From CBDFLS01 sp965249185 (lineage in GTDB: Bacteria > Chloroflexota > Dehalococcoidia > Lucifugimonadales > Australimonadaceae), in assembly GCA_965249185.1 (NCBI GenBank), contig CBDFLS010000002.1, forward strand, positions 1,054,001-1,118,000: a stretch of 64,000 bases of DNA. The letters run 5' to 3'. The notes beneath the pieces were generated by a model. The model was not told the DNA's origin. It did not search any database and worked only from the letters and a program-made list of their open reading frames with translations. Made by a program: the position numbers and the translations under genes. Positions 26,232 through 35,315 of this stretch are shown piece after piece. Every line of letters starts with the position of its first letter. The stretch's first letter is position 1.

Positions 26232-27395
26232 ATGAGACTGGCATCGCGCATGGGCCGTCTGGGCACGGAAACGGCTTTCGAGGTGCTGGCAAAGGCGCGG
26301 GCGCTGGAGGCCCAAGGGCGGAACATCGTGCACCTGGAGATCGGCGAGCCCGACTTCGATACGCCCAAGCACATCCGTGAGGCCGCCAAGGAGGCGCTGG
26401 ACCAGGGTTTCACCCACTACGGCCCTTCGCCGGGGCTGCTCCAGGTGAGGGAGCGGATCGCCCGGGACCAGCGGGCGCGGGTCGGCGCCGAGGTGTCGCC
26501 CTCCCAGATCGTGGTCACCCCCGGCGGAAAGCCCATCATCTTCTTCTCCATTATGGCGCTGGTGGAGGAGGGGGACGAGGTCATCTATCCGAACCCGGGG
26601 TTCCCTATCTACGAGTCGATGGTCCGGTTCATGGGCGGCACGCCTGTTCCGGTGCAGCTCCACGAGGAGAGCGGCTACAACCTGGATATCGACGATCTGC
26701 GCAGGAAGGCCGGCTCCCGCACGAAACTGATTATCGTCAACTCGCCCAACAACCCGTGCGGGAGCGTTATCCCCGCCGACGACCTGCGGGCCATCGCCGA
26801 GGTCGCCAACGAGGTGGACGCCTTCGTTCTGAGCGACGAGATATACCAGCACTTCTACTACGAAGGGTCCCACGTCTCCATCAGCCACTACCCCGGCATG
26901 AGGGAGCGCACCATCATCCTGGACGGCTTCTCCAAGAGCGACGCCATGACCGGCTGGAGACTCGGCTACGGCGTGTTTCCCGAGCCGCTGGTGGAGCCCA
27001 TCTCGCGGCTGATGACCAACAGCGTGTCGTGCACCTCGTCGTTCAGCCAGATGGCGGCGCTCGCGGCGCTGGACGGTCCCCAGGACTCGGTGACGGAGAT
27101 GGTGGCCGAGTTCAGGCGCCGCCGCGACATCATCGTGCCGGGGCTCAACGCCATCGAGGGGATCGTTTGCCCCACGCCCGAAGGCGCCTTCTACGCGTTT
27201 CCGAACATCCGCGGCACGGGGATGCCCAGTCAGGAGTTCGCCGACCGGGTGCTCAACGAGGCGGGTGTGGCGGTCCTCTCCGGGACCTCCTTCGGCGATT
27301 ATGGGGAGGGGTACGTGCGTCTCTCCTTTGCCAACTCGGTCGAGAACATCCGGGAGGCGCTCCACCGCATCGAAGCGTTCCTGGCGAAGCGCTAG
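26232..27395 (+). CDS. pyridoxal-phosphate aminotransferase, class I/II (aspartate aminotransferase-like)
   Basis: 387 residues of fold-type I. The PLP lysine lies in 'DGFSKSDAMTGWRLGY' (about residue 235). 'NSPNNPCGSV' contains the Asn contacting the cofactor, 'SDEIYQHFYY' the Asp pairing with the ring nitrogen, and a C-terminal Arg in 'GYVRLSFANS' should bind the substrate carboxylate. Such enzymes move amino groups between an amino acid and a keto acid; the closest groups are aspartate/aromatic or alanine-type aminotransferases. The gene has its own upstream gap of about 260 bases after groEL, holding the groEL terminator and no other recognisable element. An MFS exporter gene follows 66 bases downstream. 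Confidence 0.93.
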   Translation: MRLASRMGRLGTETAFEVLAKARALEAQGRNIVHLEIGEPDFDTPKHIREAAKEALDQGFTHYGPSPGLLQVRERIARDQRARVGAEVSPSQIVVTPGGKPIIFFSIMALVEEGDEVIYPNPGFPIYESMVRFMGGTPVPVQLHEESGYNLDIDDLRRKAGSRTKLIIVNSPNNPCGSVIPADDLRAIAEVANEVDAFVLSDEIYQHFYYEGSHVSISHYPGMRERTIILDGFSKSDAMTGWRLGYGVFPEPLVEPISRLMTNSVSCTSSFSQMAALAALDGPQDSVTEMVAEFRRRRDIIVPGLNAIEGIVCPTPEGAFYAFPNIRGTGMPSQEFADRVLNEAGVAVLSGTSFGDYGEGYVRLSFANSVENIREALHRIEAFLAKR

Positions 27396-27461
27396 CGCCC
27401 GTCCGGCGGCTCGATGGCGGGCCTCCAGCCCCGCACTTCAACAAGCGCATAGGTTCACCCG

Positions 27462-28847
27462 TTGCCCTACCGATGGCGGCTGCTGCCGATCCAGGCCCTG
27501 GTCGACCTGACCGGCCCCCTCAACGTGCTGGGGGTGACGGTGCTGCTGCCCTTTGCCCAAGCCGAGTTCGATGTGCCCCGGACCACCATCGTCTGGCTCA
27601 TCGTGGGCTACTCGCTGGGCACCGCCTCTTTCATTCTCCCGGCCGCCTATCTGGGCAACACCGCGAGCAGGAGAAAGATGGTGATCTTGGGCGCGCTGGC
27701 GGCCTGCGCCTCTCAGCTCGGCGTCTTCTTCGTGCCGGGGATCGGATGGCTGGTGACCATGCGGGTGGTCAGCGGTGTCGCCAACGCCCTGATCATGGCG
27801 AATATCCCGGCGCTGACCATCGGTGCGTTTCCCAGCGAGCGCCGGGGACGGGTCCTGGGCATTATGGCCATAGGACTGGGCGCTGGAGTGCTCATCTCTC
27901 CGGTGGTGGCCGGCGTCTTCGCCGATACGGTGGGCTGGCGCGCCATTTTTCTTCTGATCGCGGCCCTCTACGCCGTGGTGCTGGCGGGCGTGCTCTTCGT
28001 GGTCCGGGAGGTGCCGGTCGACCGCGCGGGGTCGGTCTCGCTACGGCGGTTCGACTATCCGGGCGTGGCGCTGGGCGTGGGTATGCTCACCTCCCTGATA
28101 CTGGCCATGCAGCGGTTCGGGGCGTCGGCCGACCCACTGCTGGGAACCGTGTTCCTGGCGTTCACCGTTTGTTTCGGCATCGCCTTTGTGCTGCTGGAGC
28201 TCCGCTCGCCCTATCCGCTGCTGGACCCGCGTCTGTTCCGGCGGCTCCCATTCGCCCTGGCCGTGGTCCGCAACGTGGGCGTGCTGGGGACGTGGTCGTC
28301 CAACGGGTTCCTGCTCTCCTTCTACATGATCCAGGGCTTGGGGTGGAGCGGCTCCTTCGCGGGGGTCGTCCTTCTGGCCCACTACTCGGGCCGTTTGATC
28401 ACCTCGCCCCTGAGCGGCTACCTGGTGGACAGAGTGGGGCCTGGCAAGCCTATTCTCGCGGCCTTTGGCCTGGTAGTCATCGGCGGGCTGATGCTCACCA
28501 CCCTGGGGAGCGACCCGTCCATCGTCCATGTGCTGGCGAGCCTCTTCGTGGTGGGCGCTGGGTTCGGCTTTTTCGCGCCGCCCATTCAGACGGTGCTTTA
28601 TGCCAACGTGCCGCCGGAGAAACTGAGCCTGGCGCCGGGGGTCTACTCGCTGACCGCCCACCTCGGCATCACCGTGGGAGCGGCCCTGGCAGCTGCCATT
28701 CTTGGCGCTTTCCTGGGCGACAGCATTCCGTCGGCGTTCCAGTGGACGGTGGCGGTAATGCTGGGGGGATTCGTGGCGCTTCTTAGCCTGTCGTGGCTGC
28801 TGCTGGGCGCGGGCCGCGGGGTGGGGACGGCGACGCGGCGCGTGTGA
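27462..28847 (+). CDS. major facilitator superfamily transporter, probably 14-helix drug exporter type
   Basis: 461 residues, almost all hydrophobic helices, with the MFS loop motif after helix 2 ('LGNTASRRKMVILG') and 'SERRGRVLGIMAIGLGAGVLISPVVAG' resembling the motif C region of antiporters. The length suits the DHA2 (EmrB/QacA) class with 14 helices. It would export small molecules across the cytoplasmic membrane by proton exchange. The start is TTG 27462; no ATG gives a better N-terminus. The gene is convergent with the M16 peptidase gene, separated by only 3 bases. The substrate is unknown. Confidence 0.85.
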   Translation: MPYRWRLLPIQALVDLTGPLNVLGVTVLLPFAQAEFDVPRTTIVWLIVGYSLGTASFILPAAYLGNTASRRKMVILGALAACASQLGVFFVPGIGWLVTMRVVSGVANALIMANIPALTIGAFPSERRGRVLGIMAIGLGAGVLISPVVAGVFADTVGWRAIFLLIAALYAVVLAGVLFVVREVPVDRAGSVSLRRFDYPGVALGVGMLTSLILAMQRFGASADPLLGTVFLAFTVCFGIAFVLLELRSPYPLLDPRLFRRLPFALAVVRNVGVLGTWSSNGFLLSFYMIQGLGWSGSFAGVVLLAHYSGRLITSPLSGYLVDRVGPGKPILAAFGLVVIGGLMLTTLGSDPSIVHVLASLFVVGAGFGFFAPPIQTVLYANVPPEKLSLAPGVYSLTAHLGITVGAALAAAILGAFLGDSIPSAFQWTVAVMLGGFVALLSLSWLLLGAGRGVGTATRRV

Positions 28848-28850
28848 ACC

Positions 28851-30116
28851 TCAAGCCGCCGATAGCAGACGGTGGAACCTGGCCTTGGAGCGATAGGGTC
28901 CCACGACGGCCAGCTTATAGGCGGCGGGCGTGAGGAAGGTGTGCGCGGCCTCCCGGATCTGCTCCAGGGTGGTCCCCCTGGCAAGCTCCACCACCTCGTC
29001 GGGGGTCAGGACCGCCTCGTGGAGGATCTCCTGCGCCCCCACCCAAGCCATCACGGCACGGGTGTCCTCCATCCGTAGAAGCAGACGGCCGTTGACGAAC
29101 TCCACGGCTTTGAAGCGCTCCTCCTCTGAGATGCCGTTGCGCAGCCCCTCCAGCTCGCGCAGGATGGCCGTTACGGCCGCCTCGGCTCGGGTGGGGTCCA
29201 CGCCGCAGTAGACCACCACGGAGCCACAATCGTGGTAGTGGGAGACGGCGCTCTGCACCTCGTAGGCCAGCCCCAGGCGCTCCCGGATCTGCACGAAGAG
29301 CCGGCTGCTCATCCCCTCGCCCAGCACGGTGTTGAGCAGGCCCAGGGCGTAGCGCCGTGGGTCGGCGGCGGAGACGCCCGGGAAGGCGAGGCACAGGTGC
29401 GCCTGGTCCGTCCGCCGGTTCTCCAGGGCCACCTGGACCCCGTTGGCCGAGCTCTGGGCGTGGTGCCACTGCAGGGGCGTGCCCGGCTTCCACGCTCCGA
29501 GGGTGGCCTCCACGGCCTCCACCACCTCCTGGTGGGTGATGTTGCCCGCCACGCAGACGACAGCGTTGTTGGGCACGTACTGGCGGGCGTGGTAGTCGAG
29601 CAGCGCCTCGCGGGTGATGGCGCGCACCGTTTCCTTGGAGCCGCCGATATCGCGGCCCATGGGCTGGCCCGGCCACAGCGTCTCCTCGATGAGCAGGTCT
29701 GCCCGGGCGTCGGGCTGGTCGTTGGTCATGGCCAGCTCCTCCAGGATCACCAGGCGCTCCCGCTCCACCTCGGAGGCGGCCATGGTCGAGTGCAGCGCCA
29801 TGTCGGCCAGCAGGTCCAGGGTCAGGGCGAAGTGGTCCCGGGCCACCTTGGCCCAGTAGACCGTCACCTCGCGGCCGGTGCTGGCGTTGAGCATGCCGCC
29901 CACCGATTCGATGGCGCCGCTGATCATCTGCGCCTCCGGGCGGCGCTCCGTGCCCTTGAAGAGCATGTGCTCCAGGAAGTGGGACACGCCGGCGTGGGGC
30001 TCCTCCTCGTAGCGGGAGCCCGCGCCTACGAAGATGCCGATGGAGAGGGAGCGGGTGTGGGCCATGGTGCTGCTCAGCACCCGCAGCCCGTTTTCAAGCG
30101 TCGAGCGTTCGTACAT
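28851..30116 (-). CDS. M16 family zinc metallopeptidase (processing-peptidase-like)
   Basis: 421 residues from ATG 30114-30116, which follows GGAGGTCCCC. The inverted zinc motif HxxEH is 'HFLEH' at residues 46-50, with the family context 'GSRYEEEPHAGVSHFLEHMLFKGT'. A C-terminal M16 domain ('YEVQSAVSHYHDCGSVVVYCGVD' region) completes the clamshell. Relatives include mitochondrial processing peptidase and bacterial YmxG/PqqL-like enzymes, which degrade or process peptides. The frame is open upstream, but the extra residues are not family-like. About 130 bases without a recognisable gene separate it from the disrupted gene at 30247. Confidence 0.93.
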   Translation of the reverse strand: MYERSTLENGLRVLSSTMAHTRSLSIGIFVGAGSRYEEEPHAGVSHFLEHMLFKGTERRPEAQMISGAIESVGGMLNASTGREVTVYWAKVARDHFALTLDLLADMALHSTMAASEVERERLVILEELAMTNDQPDARADLLIEETLWPGQPMGRDIGGSKETVRAITREALLDYHARQYVPNNAVVCVAGNITHQEVVEAVEATLGAWKPGTPLQWHHAQSSANGVQVALENRRTDQAHLCLAFPGVSAADPRRYALGLLNTVLGEGMSSRLFVQIRERLGLAYEVQSAVSHYHDCGSVVVYCGVDPTRAEAAVTAILRELEGLRNGISEEERFKAVEFVNGRLLLRMEDTRAVMAWVGAQEILHEAVLTPDEVVELARGTTLEQIREAAHTFLTPAAYKLAVVGPYRSKARFHRLLSAA

Positions 30117-30246
30117 GGGGACCTCCAGGAAGGGTTGACCGCAGGCCATTCTAGCCGATGGCCACCGTGGGGCGTCAAATGAGCGTGTTGCGTATTTCTG
30201 TCGTGCTATACTCGTTGACATGGGGGAGAGGCTGGCGTAAAGTCGC

Positions 30247-30384
30247 ATGGCTCAATGGGTTTTTGAAAAGTATGACAGAGATGGTCGGATTGTCCGCCTC
30301 TCGATTGGCCGATGGGAACTGCACATCGCGGTAAAACATCCAGAGGTCACACCTTTTTTATCGGAAATTCAGCAAATCGTTTAG
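30247..30384 (+). pseudogene. truncated small gene, possibly a toxin-like nuclease (PBECR-type), cut by an IS element
   Basis: An ATG opens a 45-codon frame beginning 'MAQWVFEKYDRDGRIVRLS'. The segment 'GRWELHIAVKHPEVTPFL' resembles the 'RWxHI..HPE' motif of small barnase/EndoU/RelE-like nucleases, but the match is from memory and short. The frame ends at a TAG (30382-30384) whose last base is the first base of the IS1595-type element, so the stop is created by the insertion and the rest of the gene is missing. It is far less GC-rich than the flanking genes, as expected of transferred accessory DNA. The family assignment is tentative; the truncation is clear. Confidence 0.55.
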
Positions 30385-31228
30385 GGTATAGTCCCAAAAC
30401 AGCCACCTGTGAGAGAATGGTGGCATGGGACGGAAGATTGGGTGCCCTCGATGTCAACACGCCAAGAGCTGGAGCATTCGGCGAGGTAAGAGTCGTTGTG
30501 CAGCCTGCCACTACGAGTGGGTGCCCAGGGCGCTGCCGCTTCGGTTGTCGCCAGGGGAGTGGCGGCGACTGTTGCGCTGGTTCGTCTTGGGGCAGAGTGC
30601 CGAGGTGATTGCCCAGGAGGCCCGCCTGGAGCGAAAGCGAGTCCTGCGAGCCCTGATCGTGGTGCGCCAGGCCATGGTCCGGGACGTTCCCCATGTCTTC
30701 TCCGGCGTGGTGGAGGTCGACGAGACCTACCTGGGAGGTTCCTGGCGCAACAGGCGCCTGGCAAAGCGTGTTCAGGGCACGAAGCGGGGCCGTGGAACCA
30801 CTAAGCAAGCTGTCTTTGGGATCCTGTGTCGAGGTGGCCTGGTGTGGGCGCAAGTGGTACCTAACGTGGAAGCCAAGACGCTGCTGCCGCTCCTGCACCA
30901 ACGCGTGCAACGTGGCTCCATCGTCTGCTCGGACACCTTTACCAGCTACACGGGCGTCGCAGCGGGGGGCTACGTCCACCGGCTTGTGGACCACAGCCAG
31001 GCGTTCAGCGATCGGCAAGGGAGCCACGTCAACGGCTTGGAGGGCTTCTGGGGTTATCTCAAGCGGCGTCTGGCAGCCAAAGGGGGAGTCCGCCGAGAAC
31101 GGCTGCCCCTCTATCTTGCTGAGTATGTCTGGCGCTACAATCATCGGCGTCTGTTGGGACCAGAACAGGTTAAGACATTGTTCAAGCTGCTTCGAAGCTA
31201 ATCCGGTGGCTAAAACGGGACTTTACCC
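30384..31228 (+). mobile_element. IS1595-family insertion sequence (about 845 bp)
   Basis: Imperfect terminal inverted repeats of 24 bases bound the element. The left end starts GGGTATAGTCCC and the right end, read inward, starts GGGTAAAGTCCC; both close with AGCCACC (18 of 24 positions agree). One transposase gene fills the interior. The bases outside the two ends (ATCGTTTA left, AAGATTTT right) do not form the 8-base target duplication normal for the family. This suggests a deletion or rearrangement next to the element after insertion. Confidence 0.85.
30425..31201 (+). CDS. IS1595-family transposase (ISXO2-like DDE domain)
   Basis: 258 residues, apparently intact. An N-terminal zinc ribbon has the pairs 'CPRCQ' and 'CAACH'. 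The ISXO2-like catalytic core follows: 'VEVDETYLGG' with the first Asp, 'CSDTFTSY' with the second, and 'HVNGLEGFWGYLKRRL' containing the Asn/Glu of the third position in this family. 'YNHRRLLGPEQVKTLFKLL' closes it. The enzyme cuts and pastes the surrounding element. No frameshift or stop is seen, so it could still be active. Confidence 0.93.
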   Translation: MGRKIGCPRCQHAKSWSIRRGKSRCAACHYEWVPRALPLRLSPGEWRRLLRWFVLGQSAEVIAQEARLERKRVLRALIVVRQAMVRDVPHVFSGVVEVDETYLGGSWRNRRLAKRVQGTKRGRGTTKQAVFGILCRGGLVWAQVVPNVEAKTLLPLLHQRVQRGSIVCSDTFTSYTGVAAGGYVHRLVDHSQAFSDRQGSHVNGLEGFWGYLKRRLAAKGGVRRERLPLYLAEYVWRYNHRRLLGPEQVKTLFKLLRS

Positions 31229-31583
31229 AAGATTTTTCTCCGAGAAAAGTCTTTACTACAAGACTGTGGAGATCCTTCGCATTGTCCGAGTGCCCCAATT
31301 GTTCGAGCTGATCTCTAATCGCTGCCAGCATCATGGTCAATGTTGCAAGTCTTTGTTGTCCATCAATGACGGTGGCCTTGGTATCTTCTCCTACTAAAAC
31401 CGCCGTCCCGAGGAAATAATCGGCGTCATTCCGCTGAATAGCGCCCTCGATGTCGGCCCAAAGAGCGTCAATTTGTTCAGCATCCCAAAGGTATCGGCGC
31501 TGAAAGCGAGGCACGATAAACGTGTAGTCACTAAACAATGACTTGAGAGAGGTTGCTCTTACATCGAATTTCTCAACAGCCAT
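31229..31583 (-). pseudogene. DUF262-family protein, N-terminal fragment truncated by the IS element
   Basis: From ATG 31581-31583, after TTGGAGGGTCTG, the frame encodes about 118 native residues. 'YTFIVPRFQRRYLWDAEQIDALWADI' and 'VIDGQQRLATLTMMLAAI' are the hallmark DGQQR region of DUF262 proteins, the ParB-like nucleotide-binding half of GmrSD-type modification-dependent restriction enzymes and related phage-defence proteins. The frame then runs into the IS1595-type element and stops inside it at 31182, so most of DUF262 and any partner nuclease domain are lost. The fragment is AT-rich compared with its neighbours, which suggests acquired DNA. Confidence 0.85.
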
Positions 31584-31718
31584 CAGACCCTCCAAGGCCA
31601 CTGACCACTAGAGATGCTCAGTCCTTAGGCACGTCCGAGTATAGTAGCTAGGTTCGCGCGGCCGCGCAAGGAACACAACCGCTTGCGCATCATCCGTATA
31701 CGGCAACGGCGTCCCCCC

Positions 31719-34316
31719 TCACGACACGGAGAAGGTGGAGCCGGCGGGCGTGCGCCGCACCTCGATGCGCAGCGGGAAGCTCTCCTTCACCTCGTCCATG
31801 TGGGTGATCACCAGGATGCGCTGGAAGTCCGGCTCGATGGACTTGAGCACGCCCAGGACCCGGTCGCGGCCATCGTTGTCCTGGGTGCCGAACCCCTCGT
31901 CGATGAAAAGCGTGGGCAGGGGCGCGCCGGCCCGCCAGGCCAGCAGCTTTGAGAGGGCGATGCGCAGCGCGAAGTTCACGCGGAAGCCCTCGCCGCCGCT
32001 GAACATCTCGTAGGAGCGCGTCCCCAGCTCGTCGGCGATAAGGATATCCAGCGTCTCGATGGGCTCCGCGCCCTCCTTGCTCCCGGCAGCACCCGGCGAG
32101 CGTCGCGGCCGCTGGGTCTCCAGCTTGAGCGACATGCGGCCGTCGGTCATGCGTCGCAGCAGGCGGTTCGCCTCCTCCTCCAGACGGGGGATGGCCGCCT
32201 CGATGAGCAGCGCCTGCACGCCGCTCTTGCCGAAAGCCTGGGCCAGCTCCGCATACACGCCCGCCTCGCGGACCAGCCCCTCGCGCTCCCGCTCCTGACG
32301 CCGCAGCTCCTCCTCCGCCTGACTCACCTCCTGGAGCTGGTGCGCCAGCGAGCCCTGGCGCCCCTGAAGCGTGTCCCGTTGCTGGGCGGCCTGCCGGTGC
32401 TCCGCCTCCACCTCTTGGAGGCGCTCCTGATAGGCGGGCAGCTCCTCCAGCTCCTTGGCCATGCCCCGCCGCGTCTCCGTGAGCCGCTTCAGCTCCTCGG
32501 CGGCGTCGGCCTGCCGGGCCTGGACGCGCTGCAAGGCGGGCTCGTCCACGGCAAGGCGTGTCCTCGCCTCCTGCAAGCGCCGGTGCTCCGCCTCCCACGC
32601 CTCCTGCTCCCGCGCCTCCCGCCGCGCCCCCTCATGGGCTTCCTGGCTGAAGCCCAGAGCGGCTATCTGATCGCGGAGCGCCGTGGCCGTGGCCTGGTCC
32701 TCCTCGACGTAGCGCCTCTCCTCCAGCACCCCCTTCGACTCCGCCAGCACCGCCTGGGCCGCGCCGAGCTGCGCCTGCGCCCGCTCCGCCTCCTGGAGCT
32801 GGACTCCCAGCCGTTCGCGCTCCCCCTCCAGCCCGCGCCGGGCCGAGTCCACCTCCTGCTTGCGCCGGGCGGCTTCCGGCTCGAGACGCCCCGCCTCCTG
32901 CTCCAGCGCCTTGAGCCTCGCCGCCTGCTCCCGAAAGCGCCGCCGCTGGTCCTCGATCTGCTCGTGGTAGGTGGCTTCCAGCCTCTCCCTGGCCTCGACG
33001 TCGAGCTGCGTGCCGCACAGCGGACACTCCGCGCCCTCGCCGTGCTCGTGATCGAGCAGCGCCAGCTTGCTCCTGGTCTCCTTGCCCTCCAGCTCCAGCC
33101 GTGCCTTCTCCTCCTCCAACCGGCGAAGCTCCAAGACCATCTGCTGGTGGCGCTCGCCCAGTTGGGCTGCTTCCCGCTCCTGGACGCCCAGCTCCGTGAA
33201 CGCCGCGTCGGTCCGTTGGAGCTGCCGCCGCAGCCCCGGGAGGCCCTGGGCTCTGGGAGCCAGCTCCTCTCGAAGGTGCCGCTCCTGGGCGCTCACCTCG
33301 CCCTCCAGGGTGGTCCGGGCCACCACGATGCGCCGCTCATAGGGCGCCAACTCCTGCTCCAGCGCGTGGACTCGCTTGAACGCGCCGTCAAGCTCATCCA
33401 AGCGCTGACGAGCGTTGCTCAGCGCGCGATGGCCGGACGCGATCTCCCGCTCTCTGGCGATAGTCACGCGCCAGCCCTCCAGCCGCTCCTGGAGCTCGGT
33501 AAGCTCTTGGGCGGCCTCCCGCCGGCGCGCCTCGACACGCTCCGCCTGCCGATCCAGCACCTCGCCCTCCTCACGGCGGCGCTCCAAGCGCCCCACCTGT
33601 GCCCGGAGCGATTCCAAGCGCCCCTGGAGCGAGTCCAGCGCCTCCTGGGCGGAGGCCAGCTCCGCCTCCGTCCTCGCCTGGTCCTCCACGAGCTGCGGGC
33701 GACGGGCCGCTTGCTGCCGCAGGCCCTCTACGGCCACCGCGCCGGCATCGAGACGGCCCTGGAGCCGGCGGTGCTGGGTCTTGGCCCGCTCCTCCAGCCG
33801 GTCGTAGAGCCCCAGCCCCAGCACCTTGCCCAGCACCTCCTTCCGCTGGGTGGGCGTGGCCATGGTGAGGAGATCGGCCCGCCCCTGCAGCAGGAACGCG
33901 CTGTTCACGAAGGTATCGTAGTCCATGTTGATAAGCTGCTGGATGTGCGCCTGCGTGGCGGTGACCGTGTCGCCGGTGATGGGACGGTAGCCGTCCACCG
34001 CCTGCACCAACAGCTCCAGCGACGTGACACCCTGGCTGCGGCCTCGGGCGTAGCGCCGCCGCGCCAGGTAACGCTGGCCGCGCGCCTCGAACTCCAGCTC
34101 CACCCGCATCTCCTGCCGGCCCTGATGGATGAGTTGCTCCTGGCGCTGGCCCCGGGCCTTGCCCCAGAGCGCCCATGTCATGGCGTCGAGCAGGGCCGAC
34201 TTCCCGTGGCCGTTGGCGCCGCACAGGCACGCCACGTGGACGTCCTGGAGCTGGAGGATGGGCACATCCTCCCGGTAGCACAGGAAGTTGCTCAGCTTCA
34301 GACTGATGGGGAGCAA
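31719..34316 (-). CDS. sbcC: SbcC/Rad50-type DNA repair ATPase
   Basis: 865 residues of the SMC-like class. Walker A 'GANGHGKS' is at residues 33-40. Two long Glu/Arg/Gln-rich coiled-coil arms meet at the zinc hook 'CPLC' (about 431-434). The ABC signature 'FSGGEGFRVNFALRIALSKLL' (about 771) and Walker B 'PTLFIDEGFGTQDNDGRD' (about 799) are near the end. With the SbcD nuclease it opens hairpins and blocked DNA ends. It is shorter than E. coli SbcC (about 1050) and near Rad50 in size. No sbcD lies next to it; the divergent upstream gene is etfB. Confidence 0.93.
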   Translation of the reverse strand: MLPISLKLSNFLCYREDVPILQLQDVHVACLCGANGHGKSALLDAMTWALWGKARGQRQEQLIHQGRQEMRVELEFEARGQRYLARRRYARGRSQGVTSLELLVQAVDGYRPITGDTVTATQAHIQQLINMDYDTFVNSAFLLQGRADLLTMATPTQRKEVLGKVLGLGLYDRLEERAKTQHRRLQGRLDAGAVAVEGLRQQAARRPQLVEDQARTEAELASAQEALDSLQGRLESLRAQVGRLERRREEGEVLDRQAERVEARRREAAQELTELQERLEGWRVTIAREREIASGHRALSNARQRLDELDGAFKRVHALEQELAPYERRIVVARTTLEGEVSAQERHLREELAPRAQGLPGLRRQLQRTDAAFTELGVQEREAAQLGERHQQMVLELRRLEEEKARLELEGKETRSKLALLDHEHGEGAECPLCGTQLDVEARERLEATYHEQIEDQRRRFREQAARLKALEQEAGRLEPEAARRKQEVDSARRGLEGERERLGVQLQEAERAQAQLGAAQAVLAESKGVLEERRYVEEDQATATALRDQIAALGFSQEAHEGARREAREQEAWEAEHRRLQEARTRLAVDEPALQRVQARQADAAEELKRLTETRRGMAKELEELPAYQERLQEVEAEHRQAAQQRDTLQGRQGSLAHQLQEVSQAEEELRRQEREREGLVREAGVYAELAQAFGKSGVQALLIEAAIPRLEEEANRLLRRMTDGRMSLKLETQRPRRSPGAAGSKEGAEPIETLDILIADELGTRSYEMFSGGEGFRVNFALRIALSKLLAWRAGAPLPTLFIDEGFGTQDNDGRDRVLGVLKSIEPDFQRILVITHMDEVKESFPLRIEVRRTPAGSTFSVS

Positions 34317-34458
34317 GGGTGTTCGCGGAGCGGCTGGGGGCTGGGGGCGATTCTAGCACAGGACGGCGCATCTTCCCGGGCGCCGGGCGTCCTTGCGTCC
34401 GGCCATCGCCGATGCTACCATTCCGGTTGTGCAATCCTTCCCAAATGGTTAGGTCTCC

Positions 34459-35262
34459 TTGAGCCTCCACATCGCCGTCACCGCCAAGCAGGTCCTTGAC
34501 CCGGAGACTCCCCTCTCGGCCTTCCAGATAGACCCCGCGGCCAAACGGGTGGTCCCGCCCCCCAATGTCCCTCCCGTGGTCAACGGGTTCGACGAGCACG
34601 CCATAGAGGCCGCGCTGCGCATCAAGGACGCCGCGGGCGACACCCGCATCACGGTCCTCTCCGTGGGCGTCAGCTTCTCGCTGGACGTGATGAAGAAGCC
34701 GCTGGCCATGGGGGCCGATGAGCTGGTGCTGCTCCAGGACGACGCCTTCGAGAACGTCATCGACCCCACCACGACGGTGCGGGCCCTGGCCGCGGCCATT
34801 CGCAAGCTGGGCGATGTGGACCTGGTCCTGTGCGGCCGCCAGGCCTCCGACTGGGACAACGCCCAGGTGCCCCTAGGGCTCGCCGAGGTCCTGGACCTGC
34901 CCGTGGTGACCATCGCCAGCAAGGTGGAGATCGCCGACGGCCGGGCGCGCGTCGAGCGGGTGCTGCGCGACGGCTACGAGGTGGTGGATGCGCCCCTACC
35001 CGCCATGGTCACCGTGTCCAACGAGCTGGGCCAAGCCCGCTATCCCACCCTGCGAGGCATCATGGGCGCCGGCCGCAAGACGCCCACCGTCTGGTCGGCG
35101 GCGGACCTCGGCCTGTCCGCGGACGAGCTGACACCGTCGCTGGAGCTGGTGGACCTGGTGCGGCCCGAGAAGCAGGCCCAGTGTGAGCTGATCACCGGCG
35201 AGGACGAGGCCGACGCCGGCCGCAAGCTGGCCCTGAAGCTTCGCGAGGCGAAGCTGATCTAG
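34459..35262 (+). CDS. etfB: electron transfer flavoprotein beta subunit
   Basis: 267 residues starting at TTG 34459. 'HIAVTAKQVLDPETP', 'VNGFDEHAIEAALRIKD' and 'DLVLCGRQASDWDNAQVPLGLAEVL' are the standard EtfB segments that bind AMP and interact with dehydrogenases. With EtfA, encoded 53 bases downstream, it accepts electrons from acyl-CoA and other flavin dehydrogenases and passes them to the quinone pool. It therefore serves the beta-oxidation-like enzymes encoded elsewhere in the window. The weak TTG start follows TTAGGT. Confidence 0.95.
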   Translation: MSLHIAVTAKQVLDPETPLSAFQIDPAAKRVVPPPNVPPVVNGFDEHAIEAALRIKDAAGDTRITVLSVGVSFSLDVMKKPLAMGADELVLLQDDAFENVIDPTTTVRALAAAIRKLGDVDLVLCGRQASDWDNAQVPLGLAEVLDLPVVTIASKVEIADGRARVERVLRDGYEVVDAPLPAMVTVSNELGQARYPTLRGIMGAGRKTPTVWSAADLGLSADELTPSLELVDLVRPEKQAQCELITGEDEADAGRKLALKLREAKLI

Positions 35263-35315
35263 GCCCCGGGCAGGTCCCACGAAGGAGACCTGGCCCCCGA
35301 GTTAGGCGGAGGAGT

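Noticed and set aside
26756..28786. A 676-codon plus-strand frame across the aminotransferase and MFS genes
   Set aside because: It is out of frame with both recognised genes and encodes an Arg/Gly/Pro-rich sequence without domains.
30384..31228. Whether the IS1595-type element forms part of the neighbouring DUF262 gene by a programmed fusion
   Set aside because: The DUF262 frame continues only 15 codons into the element and shows no domain there; simple truncation is the better reading.
32340..34499. A 719-codon plus-strand frame opposite sbcC
   Set aside because: It is the complement of the sbcC coiled coil; Leu/Arg-rich antisense of Glu/Leu codons explains its openness.
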